Source: Trueperaceae bacterium
Lineage (GTDB): Bacteria; Deinococcota; Deinococci; Deinococcales; Trueperaceae
Direction: 5' to 3'
NCBI GenBank assembly: GCA_036381595.1
Contig: DASVCN010000035.1
Location: 1 to 64,000, forward strand
Length of the DNA stretch: 64,000 nucleotides
The translations under genes and the position numbers were made by a program. Positions within the stretch are counted from its first letter, which is position 1; every line of letters begins with the position of its first letter. The notes beneath the pieces were generated by a model. That model made no database searches. It saw only the letters and a list, made by a program, of their open reading frames with translations, and was not told the origin of the DNA. Positions 45,273-53,720 of this stretch are shown piece by piece.

Positions 45273-45662
45273 TCAGTTGGGCGACGGCCCGGTCCCCAGC
45301 AAGGACCTGGCCTTCTGCCGCGCCTTCTCTCGGTGGGTCTCATCGATGCTCTTCAGCACCTCGAACCCGGCCCACGCGATCATCGCCGCGTCGTCACCCC
45401 AGCCCACCGCCGGCAGGAAGTCGGGTATCAGGTCGGTAGGGAGGATGGTATAGGCGAGTGCCCCGGCGATCACCGCCTTGCTCTTGGCAGGAGTCTTCGG
45501 GTCGACCATGCAGTAGTAGAGGGTGAGGACCTGGAGCAGCAGGCCCGAACCCCACTTGGCCGCCTGCCGGCCAACGGTACGCCAGAATCTGGGCTCGTCG
45601 TAGTCGTCAGCGTTGGCGTACTTGCGCGCCAACTCGAGTTCGTTCTTCCGTTCGTCGTCCAC
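45273..45662 (-). CDS. DUF1232 (YkvA-like) membrane protein
   Basis: In this 129-aa protein the diagnostic DUF1232 segment is KAVIAGALAYTILPTDLIPDF followed by GWGDDAAMIAWAG, where the acidic PxDLIPDxLP loop is near invariant. There are two hydrophobic stretches. It starts with GTG 45662 after GGGAGA. The function of the family is not established. It is monocistronic. Confidence 0.85.
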   Translation of the reverse strand: MDDERKNELELARKYANADDYDEPRFWRTVGRQAAKWGSGLLLQVLTLYYCMVDPKTPAKSKAVIAGALAYTILPTDLIPDFLPAVGWGDDAAMIAWAGFEVLKSIDETHREKARQKARSLLGTGPSPN

Positions 45663-45774
45663 GCGTCTCCCATCGCGGCATGGATCCGAGGCGCTCCCCT
45701 GCCCGCAACGGAATCTTACTGGTCGCGCCCGGGTTCGCAGGCAGCCCCGGCTGCCTCCGGAGATCGCGATCGCC

Positions 45775-46770
45775 TCAACCGGCCTGCCTGCGCAGGCGGG
45801 GACGAAGCGCGATCAAGGAGGCAGAACCTGCCAGCAGTACGATGCTGAGGAACGCACCCGCCGTGACAGCATCGGGCGCGACGAGTGGCTGGGCGCGCAA
45901 CGCCTGCCAGGTGAGCAGAAGCATGATGGCGGCGTACGCGGCCGCGAAAATCCAGGTGAGCGGCACGCTGCGCGCCGGGCTCAGTCGCCGCCGGCGGCTC
46001 AGGAACCAGCCAACGAACGGGACCACCTGCAGGGCGTGCATCCCCACGAAATGTCCGATCCGCAGATCGCCGCCTTCTGTACTCCAGCCGGTAACGGGCA
46101 TCCCCTCGCCACCGTCGGGTACCCCCACGCTGTGCGCGCCGATGACGGTGATCGGTTCTCCGCCCTGCCACGATGCCAGTTGCTGGGCCGTCGGATCGGT
46201 CATCAGGAAACCGAGACCCATGCCGACGATCGTCAGCAGCAGGCCCAGTCGCAGCCCCCAACCGAAGGTGCGCGATTCGAAGCGCTGTGCAAGGAGCAGG
46301 ATGGCGGTTACGAAGTTGGCGACCCAGAGTACGAGGATGGTGATGCCCATCGTGGCGACGACGGTGGCGTCGAACGGGGTGGCAGCATTGAAGTGACTGG
46401 TGGTGCCTCTTACGACCTGCGTGACGATGGCCGTCATCTCGATGGCGAAAGTCACGACGGCGACCCAGGCGACAGCGGCGGCCGCCCGACGCTTCCACTT
46501 GCTCGACCTGTCGACGAACCCCAACATCCAGGTGAGTGTGAGGGTGTAGAGCGTGATCGAGATTCCGAACTTGGTGGGTTTCAACCATGCCGGCGCGCCG
46601 GTGATGACTCGCCCGTCGACGAAGATGCCGGCGATGAAGAAGAGTGTCAGCACGCCCATGAGGAGACCGGTCAACGTCAGCGGTGCATGTACCCGCCAGA
46701 GCGAGCGGATGGCGCCGACAATGTCGACGCGCCCGAGGGGATCGCGAGGGCCGAGAATCGATGTTGCCAC
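45775..46770 (-). CDS. Polytopic membrane protein of unknown function
   Basis: GTG 46770 is preferred (VATSILGPRDPLGRVD..., 331 aa) because GGAGGAG sits 5 nt upstream; the open frame extends 81 codons more without a signal. About nine transmembrane helices are visible (PLTLTGLLMGVLTLFFIAGIF, GISITLYTLTLTWMLGFV, AAAVAWVAVVTFAIEMTAIV, ILVLWVANFVTAILLLAQ, LRLGLLLTIVGMGLGFLM, HALQVVPFVGWFL, WIFAAAYAAIMLLLTWQAL and AGAFLSIVLLAGSASLIALR). It lies 65 bp downstream of a TetR gene on the same strand and probably belongs to its regulon. Confidence 0.7.
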   Translation of the reverse strand: MATSILGPRDPLGRVDIVGAIRSLWRVHAPLTLTGLLMGVLTLFFIAGIFVDGRVITGAPAWLKPTKFGISITLYTLTLTWMLGFVDRSSKWKRRAAAAVAWVAVVTFAIEMTAIVTQVVRGTTSHFNAATPFDATVVATMGITILVLWVANFVTAILLLAQRFESRTFGWGLRLGLLLTIVGMGLGFLMTDPTAQQLASWQGGEPITVIGAHSVGVPDGGEGMPVTGWSTEGGDLRIGHFVGMHALQVVPFVGWFLSRRRRLSPARSVPLTWIFAAAYAAIMLLLTWQALRAQPLVAPDAVTAGAFLSIVLLAGSASLIALRPRLRRQAG

Positions 46771-46835
46771 TTCTGCTCCTCCTGCTGGGGATCTCATGGA
46801 ATTCGACGGGACGGCCGGTAGCGAGAACCGGCCTG

Positions 46836-47480
46836 CTAGCTCCTGATCCCGTGGATCAGTGATCGGGCGGTCAGCCGGTGAACCGCCAGCGCCCGCTCGT
46901 ATTCCAAGTAGGGGGTGGCGATCGCCAGAGCGACGACGCCGTGGACAGCGGCCCAGATCATCGCGGCGTATGCGAGCGTGTCGCCGTCCTCGATCACACC
47001 CGCCTCGAGGCACTCCTCCACGGTTCTGGTCAGGATGCCGAAGGAGTCGATGACCGACTCGTAACCCTCTGGCGGCTCACGCTCCAGGAACTCGCCGCGC
47101 TGCATGAACATCAACCGGTAGTGCACCGGGTTGGTGAGGCCGAACTCGACATAGGCCTCGCCGATGGCGGCTAGCTTCTCCAGTGGTTCCGAGGCGCCGT
47201 CGCAGGCCTCCTGCAACTCCTCCCCGAAGCGGCCGAAGCCGTCCATCGCCACGTGGAAGAGGAGATCGTCCTTGTCGCTGAAGTAGAGGTAGATGGTCGT
47301 AGGCGAGTAACCGATCTCCTCGGCCACCTGCCTAAGCGAGAATCGCTCGTAGCCATGTTCGAGGAAGAGAGTGGCGGCGGCATCCAGGATCGACCGGCGC
47401 CGCTCTGCCCGCTGCACCGAGCGCCGTTCGGCGCTGCGCTGGCGGATCCGTTCCTCGCGAGTAGTGGCCTCAGGCCTCAC
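46836..47480 (-). CDS. TetR-family regulator, autoregulated
   Basis: GTG 47480 (VRPEATTREERIRQRS..., 214 aa) is chosen because an ideal promoter ends 7 nt upstream, making the mRNA leaderless. HTH: ILDAAATLFLEHGYERFSLRQVAEEIGYSPTTIYLYFSDKDDLLFH. The C-terminal domain (EECLEAGVIEDGDTLAYAAMIWAAVHGVVAL) is a TetR_C33-like ligand domain. The perfect CTTAAC/GTTAAG palindrome lies between its -10 and -35. The membrane protein downstream is the likely target. Confidence 0.92.
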   Translation of the reverse strand: MRPEATTREERIRQRSAERRSVQRAERRRSILDAAATLFLEHGYERFSLRQVAEEIGYSPTTIYLYFSDKDDLLFHVAMDGFGRFGEELQEACDGASEPLEKLAAIGEAYVEFGLTNPVHYRLMFMQRGEFLEREPPEGYESVIDSFGILTRTVEECLEAGVIEDGDTLAYAAMIWAAVHGVVALAIATPYLEYERALAVHRLTARSLIHGIRS

Positions 47481-47487
47481 GCCCGTT

Positions 47488-47516
47488 ACTGTACTTAACA
47501 CCGTTAAGCTTGTCAA
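47488..47516 (-). promoter_or_regulatory. Complete leaderless promoter with operator in spacer
   Basis: On the minus strand: -35 TTGACA (complement of 47511-47516), a 17-bp spacer, -10 TACAGT (complement of 47488-47493), then 7 nt to GTG. The perfect inverted repeat CTTAAC-ACC-GTTAAG (47494-47508) fills the spacer. This is the best promoter in the window. Confidence 0.85.
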
Positions 47517-47610
47517 CAGCGATCGACGGCGCAACCGGCTCTATCGACGTCGAGACCTTCCGGGCAGGTGTAGATCCTACGAAGCCCCCGGAGGTTCGTC
47601 GCTTGCCGTT

Positions 47611-47811
47611 TCAGGCCTTTTGACCGTCGTCGAAGATCGCCTCGATCGGCTGTTCGAAGAGTCGCGCTATGCGGAAGGCCAGGGGCAAGCTGGGGTCGTA
47701 CTTGCCGGTCTCGATTGCGAGCACGGTCTGCCGCGACACCCCTAGTCGTTCCGCCAGCTGGGCCTGCGACCAGCGCCGTTCGGCGCGAAGAACCCGCAAG
47801 CGGTTCTCCAC
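47611..47811 (-). CDS. XRE-family (Cro/CI) helix-turn-helix regulator
   Basis: This 66-aa protein is a single HTH_3 domain: RVLRAERRWSQAQLAERLGVSRQTVLAIETGKYDPSLPLAFRIARLF as five helices in order. It starts with GTG 2 bp after the stop of the membrane protein gene, so it is co-transcribed with it. Such XRE/small-membrane-protein pairs are common; the regulator probably represses its own operon. Confidence 0.9.
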   Translation of the reverse strand: MENRLRVLRAERRWSQAQLAERLGVSRQTVLAIETGKYDPSLPLAFRIARLFEQPIEAIFDDGQKA

Positions 47812-47813
47812 GA

Positions 47814-48206
47814 TCAGCGGAATCGGCGCCGCACGATCACGTTACCCAGGCAGAAGGCGGGCGCGATGATCATCCAGACCACGAACATGCTCATGCGCGG
47901 GAGGCCCAGATAGACCTCCAGGAAGCCGTAGCTGAAGGTGAGCACGGCCGTAAGTCCGAGCGAGATGAGTCCGGCTTCGCTGTGGAGGCGACGCTGGAGT
48001 TCGTCCATCGCCCGGACAGCTTCGAGCCACCCGGTCATGGCCCACACGGCGGGCACCATCGGCAGGAGGGCCAGCGGCACCATCAGGGCGATGGGGAGGG
48101 AGGCTGGCTCGAGGTAGAGCCCCTGAGCCACGACCAGGGCCGCGTAGAGGGCCATGCCTATCGCGAAAGTCCGCCAACCGCTCTGTTTTCTGGCATCCGT
48201 CGACAT
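47814..48206 (-). CDS. Small four-helix membrane protein paired with the XRE regulator
   Basis: This 130-aa protein has ATG preceded by AAGGAG. Four hydrophobic segments: FAIGMALYAALVVAQGLYL, PIALMVPLALLPMVPAVWAM, GLISLGLTAVLTFSYGF and MSMFVVWMIIAPAFCLGNVIV, with the conserved-looking loop AMDELQRRLHSEA between helices 2 and 3, as in DUF2178-like or XRE-partner proteins. No chemistry can be named. Confidence 0.78.
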   Translation of the reverse strand: MSTDARKQSGWRTFAIGMALYAALVVAQGLYLEPASLPIALMVPLALLPMVPAVWAMTGWLEAVRAMDELQRRLHSEAGLISLGLTAVLTFSYGFLEVYLGLPRMSMFVVWMIIAPAFCLGNVIVRRRFR

Positions 48207-48236
48207 CGGGATCTCCTTATCTGGCGTGCTTTACGG

Positions 48237-48265
48237 ATAGTAAAGGAGACTTAACCGAATGTCAA
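48237..48265 (-). promoter_or_regulatory. Promoter of the membrane protein/XRE operon
   Basis: On the minus strand: TTGACA (complement of 48260-48265), a 17-bp spacer and TACTAT (complement of 48237-48242). The leader is ~30 nt and includes AAGGAG before ATG 48206. It overlaps the upstream edge of the divergent promoter at 48281. Confidence 0.75.
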
Positions 48266-48280
48266 GCGTACTTGTCAAGG

Positions 48281-48286
48281 TATGCT
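48281..48286 (+). promoter_or_regulatory. Leaderless -10 element
   Basis: TATGCT stands exactly 6 nt before the GTG at 48293 of the YrdB-like gene, without a Shine-Dalgarno. A weak -35 (ATGTCA, 48259-48264) overlaps the divergent promoter. Confidence 0.6.
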
Positions 48287-48292
48287 GTGTGC

Positions 48293-48628
48293 GTGAGCCT
48301 GAAAGACGCCAACCTCGCCGTCCGCTTCCTCCTCGAACTGGCGACGCTGGTGGCCCTCGGCTACTGGGGTTTCGGCGTCGGCGCTGGAGCGCTGCAGCGC
48401 TTCGCGCTAGGTCTGGGCGCGCCCCTCCTCGCCGCTCTTCTGTGGGGCCTCTTCGTCGCGCCCAGGTCCCGGGCGCGGCTCGCGGAACCACTTCGATACG
48501 GCATCGGGCTGCTGATCATGCTCGCTGGAGCGCTCGCTCTCGCTGCCAGCGGCGAGCACTCCCTGGCTCTCGTTTTCGCACTGGTAATCCTCCTCAATAC
48601 CTCTCTGGTCGTGCTGTGGCGGCCGTGA
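48293..48628 (+). CDS. YrdB-family (DUF2568) membrane protein
   Basis: GTG 48293 (VSLKDANLAVRFLLELATLVALGYWGFG, 111 aa) is placed 6 nt after a -10 element; a TTG seven codons upstream would lie inside the promoter. The family start NLAVRFLLELxxLxALGYWGF is nearly diagnostic, and four transmembrane helices follow, ending ALVFALVILLNTSLVVLW. Function unknown. The stop overlaps the hydrolase start (GTGA), so the two are coupled. Confidence 0.88.
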   Translation: MSLKDANLAVRFLLELATLVALGYWGFGVGAGALQRFALGLGAPLLAALLWGLFVAPRSRARLAEPLRYGIGLLIMLAGALALAASGEHSLALVFALVILLNTSLVVLWRP

Positions 48629-49497
48629 ACTTCAGGCAGTCGCTCCTTCCCAACGGCCACACGATCGGTTTCGACGATCTGGGCAGCGAACGTGGCGAGC
48701 CGTTTCTCTTCTTCCACGGCACCCCTGCCAGCCGAATCAACTTCCGCTTCTTCGATGCGGACGAGGTTATTCGCGAGCGCCAGCTAAGGGTGATCTGCCC
48801 CGACCGGCCCGGCATCGGAGGGAGTTCTCCGCAGGCGGATCGCACCACGGCCGACTGGGCCGAAGACATGGAGTTGCTGCTGGATGAACTGGGGCTCGAG
48901 CGAGTCACCCTGCTGGCACACTCCGGCGGGGGGCCTTACGCCCTCAGCTGCGCCGCTCACATCCCCCAACGCGTGAAGGCGATCGGTCTAGTCGCCGGCT
49001 CGCCGCTCGACTACGGCAACGAGGTCGAGGGCACCAACGCCGATTCGGAGCGTTTCCTCGAGCTGTGCGCGAGGCGTCCCGCGGTGGCTCGCGGCCTGCT
49101 GCGGCTCATGAGGTTCGCCTCGTTCGCCGCGCCTGATCTCTTCGTGCGCCAGGCATCGTCGATACTGCCGCGCTGCGACCGGGAGGTGATGGAAGAGCCG
49201 GAGATGAAGCGGGTCTTCCTCCGCATGGTGCAAGAGGCGCTCCGCCAGGGCCCGGCGGGAGCTCAGCAGGACGGCGCCTCGATGTTTGGCCCGTGGCGGT
49301 TGCCTCTGGAGGAGATCGGGGCGCCGGTGCTGCTCTGGTACGGGAGCGAGGACCGTAACGTGCCGCCGCAAGTGGGTGAGTGGTACAGCGAGAAGATCGA
49401 CGACAGCGAACTCTCCCTCCTCACCGGCGAAGGCCACCTTTCGATAATGGTGAGGCACGGCCGCAGCATCATCGAATCGTTGCTCGCGAGGACCTAG
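48625..49497 (+). CDS. Alpha/beta hydrolase
   Basis: This 290-aa protein starts with GTG overlapping the YrdB stop by 4 bp. Fold markers: oxyanion region FFHGTPAS, DRPGIGGSSPQ, nucleophile elbow LLAHSGGGPYAL (Ser in the G-x-S-x-G position, with His preceding it), acid in VLLWYGSEDRNVPP, and the catalytic His in GEGHLSI. It resembles epoxide hydrolase/haloperoxidase-like enzymes of unknown substrate. Its stop overlaps that of the convergent ABC permease (CTAG). Confidence 0.9.
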   Translation: MNFRQSLLPNGHTIGFDDLGSERGEPFLFFHGTPASRINFRFFDADEVIRERQLRVICPDRPGIGGSSPQADRTTADWAEDMELLLDELGLERVTLLAHSGGGPYALSCAAHIPQRVKAIGLVAGSPLDYGNEVEGTNADSERFLELCARRPAVARGLLRLMRFASFAAPDLFVRQASSILPRCDREVMEEPEMKRVFLRMVQEALRQGPAGAQQDGASMFGPWRLPLEEIGAPVLLWYGSEDRNVPPQVGEWYSEKIDDSELSLLTGEGHLSIMVRHGRSIIESLLART

Positions 49498-50309
49498 ATC
49501 CGAGCGACCAGGCGTTCCCGCCGCAACGTACGGACCCCGTACCAGAGCAGCGCCAGGGCGATCGCCCAGATCAGCAGTCCCAGCAGCAGCACCAGACCGA
49601 TACTGAAGTAGATGACGCCTACGGCCTGACTGACCATCAGCAGGACTATCGGAAGCACCACCACCCCACCCAGCTGGTACGCCTCCTGCACCGTGTTCAC
49701 GCGGGCCGAGACGAGCACTCCACCAGCCAGTCCGAAGGCGGCGACGGCCGGCGCTACCCAGAGAGCCAGTACCAGCCACATCAGGTTGGGGAAGAAGATG
49801 CCGCCCATCGTGCGGTAGTTGGTGATGTTGACGACCAGCGAGTAGGCAACGAAGCCGAGGAGCGCCACGGCTACCGCGGCGAGCCAGGGCGCCATCAGCT
49901 TCGCCGTTACCAGTTCCCGGTCGCTGGTGGGCGTGTAGAGAAGCGCCTCCAGGGTCTTGCGCTCCTTCTCGCCCGCGAACGAGTCGGCGGCGATGACGTT
50001 GGCGACCATTATCGGAACGATCAGGTAGAGCGGTGCGAAGATGTAGACCAGCAACATCAGCAGCAGCCGCTGCTCCTCGTTCCGGCCTTCCATCACCGCC
50101 TGCAGCCCCGCGGGCATCGCCTCGAGCAGCTGCGACAGGTCGTTTCCGGCGCCCGGCAGGTTTACGAGGTTGGGTGCGAACGAGGCCAGTGCCGGCAGCG
50201 CCACGAGAACGACGATCGGCACGATCACAAGGGGCAGCATTATCGCCCTGCTCTGCCGCACGACCGACAGGTCCTTGCGGATGATCGCCCGGACGGCTCG
50301 CCAGTTCAC
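49494..50309 (-). CDS. ABC-2 type permease (NatB-like)
   Basis: This 271-aa protein has six transmembrane helices. The N-terminal RAIIRKDLSVVRQSRAIMLPLVIVP is typical of ABC-2 permeases, and the central ADSFAGEKERKTLEALLYTPTSDREL motif is nearly diagnostic of the NatB/YhaP group. It overlaps the ATPase gene by 4 bp. The pair would export ions, drugs or peptides; sodium export is known for NatAB, but the substrate cannot be inferred here. Confidence 0.88.
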   Translation of the reverse strand: MNWRAVRAIIRKDLSVVRQSRAIMLPLVIVPIVVLVALPALASFAPNLVNLPGAGNDLSQLLEAMPAGLQAVMEGRNEEQRLLLMLLVYIFAPLYLIVPIMVANVIAADSFAGEKERKTLEALLYTPTSDRELVTAKLMAPWLAAVAVALLGFVAYSLVVNITNYRTMGGIFFPNLMWLVLALWVAPAVAAFGLAGGVLVSARVNTVQEAYQLGGVVVLPIVLLMVSQAVGVIYFSIGLVLLLGLLIWAIALALLWYGVRTLRRERLVARI

Positions 50310-51247
50310 GCCGTGGCTCCGCTCTGCCGGTCGTAGAGTTCGAAGTAGACGTCCTCGAGTGAGGGCTCCGACGTCTCGACGCTGTAGATGTGGAGGCCCT
50401 CGGCGGCCAGGAGCCTCACCAGCTCGGGGATCAGTTCGCGCTCCACGGTCGTCACCTGCAAGGTGCCGCCAGTGCCTGTCGCGGTGCCGAACTCAGGGCG
50501 GGAGCGCAGGAGGGTGAGCGCCCTGCCGAGTTCGCCATCGCCCAGCTGCAGCTCGATCGACCGCCGCATGCCCAGGTCGCGCGCCAGTTCGTGGGGAGCG
50601 CCCAACGCCACCACCCGCCCCTTCTCGAGAACCGCTACCCGTTGGCACAGCTGTTGCGCCTGCGCCAGGTTGTGGGTGCACAGAAGCACGGTCCGGCCCT
50701 CCTCGCGGCTCAGTCGGCCGATCAGCTCGTTCACGCCCTTAGTCGCGACCGGATCGAGCCCGCTCGTGGGCTCGTCGAGGAAGAGCAGTTCCGGCTCGTG
50801 GATGAGAGTCCGGGCGAGCGCCAGCCGCTGTTTCATCCCCTTGCTGTAGCTCCCGACCCGGTCATCAGCGGCCCCGATCAGGCCGTAGCCTGCCAGAAGA
50901 GCGGTCGTCCGGCCGGCCACCTCCCGCTTCGGTACCCCGTACAGCTCCGCGAAGTAGTGCAGGGTGTCTCGTCCCGTCATCCGGTCGTCTACCGACGGCG
51001 TTTCCGTCGAAACGCCGGTGCGGCGCCTTATCTGCGTACCGTCCCGGGAGGGATCGAGGCCGAAGACGGAGGCGCTTCCGGAGGTCGGCTCGAGCAGGCC
51101 GTTCAGCAGTCGCACGGTGGTGGTCTTGCCGGCGCCGTTGTGCCCCAGTAGTCCGAAAACCTCCCCGGCCGCTACCTCGAAGCTGGCTGCGTCGAGTGCG
51201 AGGTTGTCGCCGAAGGCGCGCGTGAGGTTCCTGAGGGATATAACCAT
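50306..51247 (-). CDS. ABC transporter ATPase (NatA-like)
   Basis: ATG 51247 (MVISLRNLTRAFGDNLAL..., 313 aa) is preferred over the start 8 codons upstream, since the first beta-strand begins there. Walker A LLGHNGAGKTT, signature YSKGMKQRLALARTL and Walker B LLFLDEPTSGLDP are complete. The C-terminal ~90 residues (ELQLGDGELGRALTLL...) form the extra domain seen in NatA/CcmA-type ATPases. It is the first gene of a two-gene operon with the permease. Confidence 0.92.
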   Translation of the reverse strand: MVISLRNLTRAFGDNLALDAASFEVAAGEVFGLLGHNGAGKTTTVRLLNGLLEPTSGSASVFGLDPSRDGTQIRRRTGVSTETPSVDDRMTGRDTLHYFAELYGVPKREVAGRTTALLAGYGLIGAADDRVGSYSKGMKQRLALARTLIHEPELLFLDEPTSGLDPVATKGVNELIGRLSREEGRTVLLCTHNLAQAQQLCQRVAVLEKGRVVALGAPHELARDLGMRRSIELQLGDGELGRALTLLRSRPEFGTATGTGGTLQVTTVERELIPELVRLLAAEGLHIYSVETSEPSLEDVYFELYDRQSGATA

Positions 51248-51275
51248 CTCCACAGTAGCCGAGTATCGCACGCCC

Positions 51276-51281
51276 TATACT
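51276..51281 (+). promoter_or_regulatory. Leaderless -10 element
   Basis: TATACT lies 7 nt before the GTG at 51289 of the second HD-GYP gene; there is no ribosome-binding site. The intergenic gap to the divergent ABC gene is only 41 bp, so the two promoters overlap. Confidence 0.6.
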
Positions 51282-51288
51282 CCGGTTC

Positions 51289-52716
51289 GTGCCGACGTTC
51301 CGCGCTCTGATGGGGCCTATCATCGCCTCACTGGTGGCGCTGGCGCTGTTCCTGGTGATCTACGAGTCGCCCGGCCTCGACCCGCGGCTCGCCGCGCCTA
51401 AGTTCCACTTCTGGCTGGTCTCCGGGACCTCGTTGCTGGCGTTCGCCCTTGCGGTACTCGTAGGTTTCGCAGGGGCCCGCTCGGGGGACGCTCGCGTCGC
51501 CTACCTCGGCGCCGGATTCGCCGGCCTGGCCGGCTTCTTCTCGCTCCACGGCCTCGCGACGCCGGGATTCCTGATCGGGCGGTCCGAGGTCACGGGCGTC
51601 GCCGCCGAGCTCTCGTTGATGTCGCTGGCGATCTGGATGTACCTCGCCGCCTACCGCCGCCCGAACGACGAAGGCGCCGGTATGGTTCGGACGCTCCTCG
51701 TCTGGGTTCTCTTCCTCGTCACCGTCGTTACGGTTGGACTCGCTCGGCCCGACCTGGCCCGCTTCATACCGGTCGATGACGATCCGCTCCGCTGGGGTGT
51801 CACTACCCTGGTGATCGTGCTGCTGCTCGCCGCCGGAGCACGCTTCCTAGAGGGCTACAGGTTGTCACGCTCGGCACTGCACCTGGTGATGCTCTACCTG
51901 GTTGGCCTCCTCGCCGTATCGCAGGTGATCATGGTCATGGGGGTGGTATTCCAGCTGAGCTGGTGGATCTACCACGCACTGTTGCTGATAGCGGTCGTGT
52001 CCATGCTGGTCACGGTCGCTGGCCAGCTGCAAGCCGGCACGCTCTCCATCGGACTCGGTTCGCTCCTCACCGACGATGCGGAGCGGCGGCTGGCCTACGG
52101 ACTGAGGCCAGAGGTCAGGGCGCTCGTGGTCGCCACCGAGGCGAAAGACCGCTATACGGCAGGGCACATGCAGAGAGTCGCCGGGTTCGCGGTGAGGCTG
52201 GGCCGGGCCGCGGGCCTTGGCCCCGAGGACCTGAGGGCGCTGGCACAGGCCGCGGTCGTTCACGACGTGGGCAAGATCGAGGTGCCGGACGCGGTCCTCA
52301 ACAAGCCCGGAACACTGCTCGAGCAGGAGATCGATCTGATCAGGAGCCATCCCGACGTGGGGGCGCGAATAGGCGAAGCGCTGGGGATGCACCGCCGGGA
52401 ACTCGAGGTCATCCGCCATCACCACGAGCGTTGGGACGGCAGCGGCTATCCCGACGGTCTGAGTGGCGAGGAGATCCCGAAGCTCGCTCGGGTGCTCTCG
52501 ATCGCCGACGTGTACGACGCTCTGACGTCGGATCGCTCCTACCGCGATGCCTGGAGTCCCGAGGCCGCTCGACAGCACATAAGCCGAGAAGCTGGGCGCT
52601 CCTTCGACCCCGAACTGGCGCGCGCCTGGCTCGATATGAACTCCGGTAGCCAGCTCGAAGCGGGCCGCGAGGCCCAGCCGCTCAAGGGGATGTTAGGCGT
52701 CCAAGGGGCAGAGTAG
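51289..52716 (+). CDS. Membrane-bound HD-GYP phosphodiesterase
   Basis: This 475-aa protein has seven or eight transmembrane helices in residues ~5-255 (no named sensory domain). The HD-GYP domain (~275-455) shows HMQRVAGFAVRLGRAAGL, the metal pair VVHDVGK, RSHPDVGARIGEAL, HHHERW and the loop DGSGYPDGLSGEEI. All metal ligands and the GYP motif are present, so c-di-GMP hydrolysis is likely. It is monocistronic and divergent from the NatAB-like operon. Confidence 0.92.
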   Translation: MPTFRALMGPIIASLVALALFLVIYESPGLDPRLAAPKFHFWLVSGTSLLAFALAVLVGFAGARSGDARVAYLGAGFAGLAGFFSLHGLATPGFLIGRSEVTGVAAELSLMSLAIWMYLAAYRRPNDEGAGMVRTLLVWVLFLVTVVTVGLARPDLARFIPVDDDPLRWGVTTLVIVLLLAAGARFLEGYRLSRSALHLVMLYLVGLLAVSQVIMVMGVVFQLSWWIYHALLLIAVVSMLVTVAGQLQAGTLSIGLGSLLTDDAERRLAYGLRPEVRALVVATEAKDRYTAGHMQRVAGFAVRLGRAAGLGPEDLRALAQAAVVHDVGKIEVPDAVLNKPGTLLEQEIDLIRSHPDVGARIGEALGMHRRELEVIRHHHERWDGSGYPDGLSGEEIPKLARVLSIADVYDALTSDRSYRDAWSPEAARQHISREAGRSFDPELARAWLDMNSGSQLEAGREAQPLKGMLGVQGAE

Positions 52717-52756
52717 CGAACTGGCTGGTGCCCGAGCGGGGAGGCGCAAGGGATCG

Positions 52757-53620
52757 TCAGAGGGCGGGAACCATCACGAACGCGGCGTAGAACTGGGGCC
52801 TCGCGCCGCCCAGGTCGATGACCGAGAGCACGGCGCGCCAGCGACGTTCCTCTTCGAGGCGGGTCCACACGCTCGCGCCGGACTGTCCGCCTGGGGCGCG
52901 AAGCCAGCCCGCTCGCTCGAGCTGCTCCTCGAAGTGGCGCTGGAGTTCGTCGGCGGACATGTCGGTGAACACGACCGCGCTCGAAGAGGCCTGTTCCTCC
53001 AGGTAGGTTCCGCCGTGAAGGGTGATCTCGCTGCCCGGCGGGGCCGCCAGCTTCGGCAGCGGGATGTCGAGCGGCTGGTCGATCCGCTGCTCACCCGAGC
53101 AGGGGCTGTAGACGACCTGGGTGTTCAGCTCGAGCCGGACGTCGGTGAACCCCTCTGCCGTTCCGAACGAGTTCATGTGGATGAAGGCCAGGTCCTCCGG
53201 GGCGCAGTAGAGAGCGGAAACGTGAGCGTTCACGGGCGTGAAGCCCACCGGTTGGCCCTGTTGCTGGACGCTCCAACCAGCCCGGTTGAACGACTGCTCG
53301 AGCAGAGCCAGGGTGTCGTCGGGCGGCAGCGGGCTGTCGAGGACAATCTGGGTGTGCACGAGTTCGCCGTCCGCACCGTAGTTGGCGAGGCTGCCCAGCA
53401 GGTCGAGCTCGTCGGGAAGAGGCAGTTCGACGGGGATGCCTTCCGGTAGACCGCGCGGGGTGAGCTCTACGCGCAGCCCGCCCCCGTCGCCCCACGGGCC
53501 CAGAAGCCTTCGGGCGAGGGCGAGCGCGGCGTCTTCGTCGTCCTGCGCTTGGGCCGATGGCGTCAACGCCAGTAGGAGGAGGGTCACTGCCGCGAATGCT
53601 CGCCTGGCCGCCGACTTCAC
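52757..53620 (-). CDS. Hypothetical exported protein
   Basis: This 287-aa protein starts with GTG after GAGGAA. A Sec signal peptide is clear (ARRAFAAVTLLLLALTPSAQAQ). The mature part is acidic and contains two similar stretches: one with DTLALLEQSFNRAGWSVQQQG (around 105-125), another with DELQRHFEEQLERAGWLRAPGG (around 225-245), suggesting an internal duplication. No family known to me. A TATACT (complement of 53665-53670) may be the -10. It may belong to the cell envelope. Confidence 0.65.
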   Translation of the reverse strand: MKSAARRAFAAVTLLLLALTPSAQAQDDEDAALALARRLLGPWGDGGGLRVELTPRGLPEGIPVELPLPDELDLLGSLANYGADGELVHTQIVLDSPLPPDDTLALLEQSFNRAGWSVQQQGQPVGFTPVNAHVSALYCAPEDLAFIHMNSFGTAEGFTDVRLELNTQVVYSPCSGEQRIDQPLDIPLPKLAAPPGSEITLHGGTYLEEQASSSAVVFTDMSADELQRHFEEQLERAGWLRAPGGQSGASVWTRLEEERRWRAVLSVIDLGGARPQFYAAFVMVPAL

Positions 53621-53720
53621 TTCGTTCCTCGTTTCCCTGGAATCGCCCAGTCGTTGCGTCCGAGTATAGGTCCACTGCGCCGTGCGGCGGAGTTGGGGAA
53701 GGTGAAGGTCGTCTTCAGAA

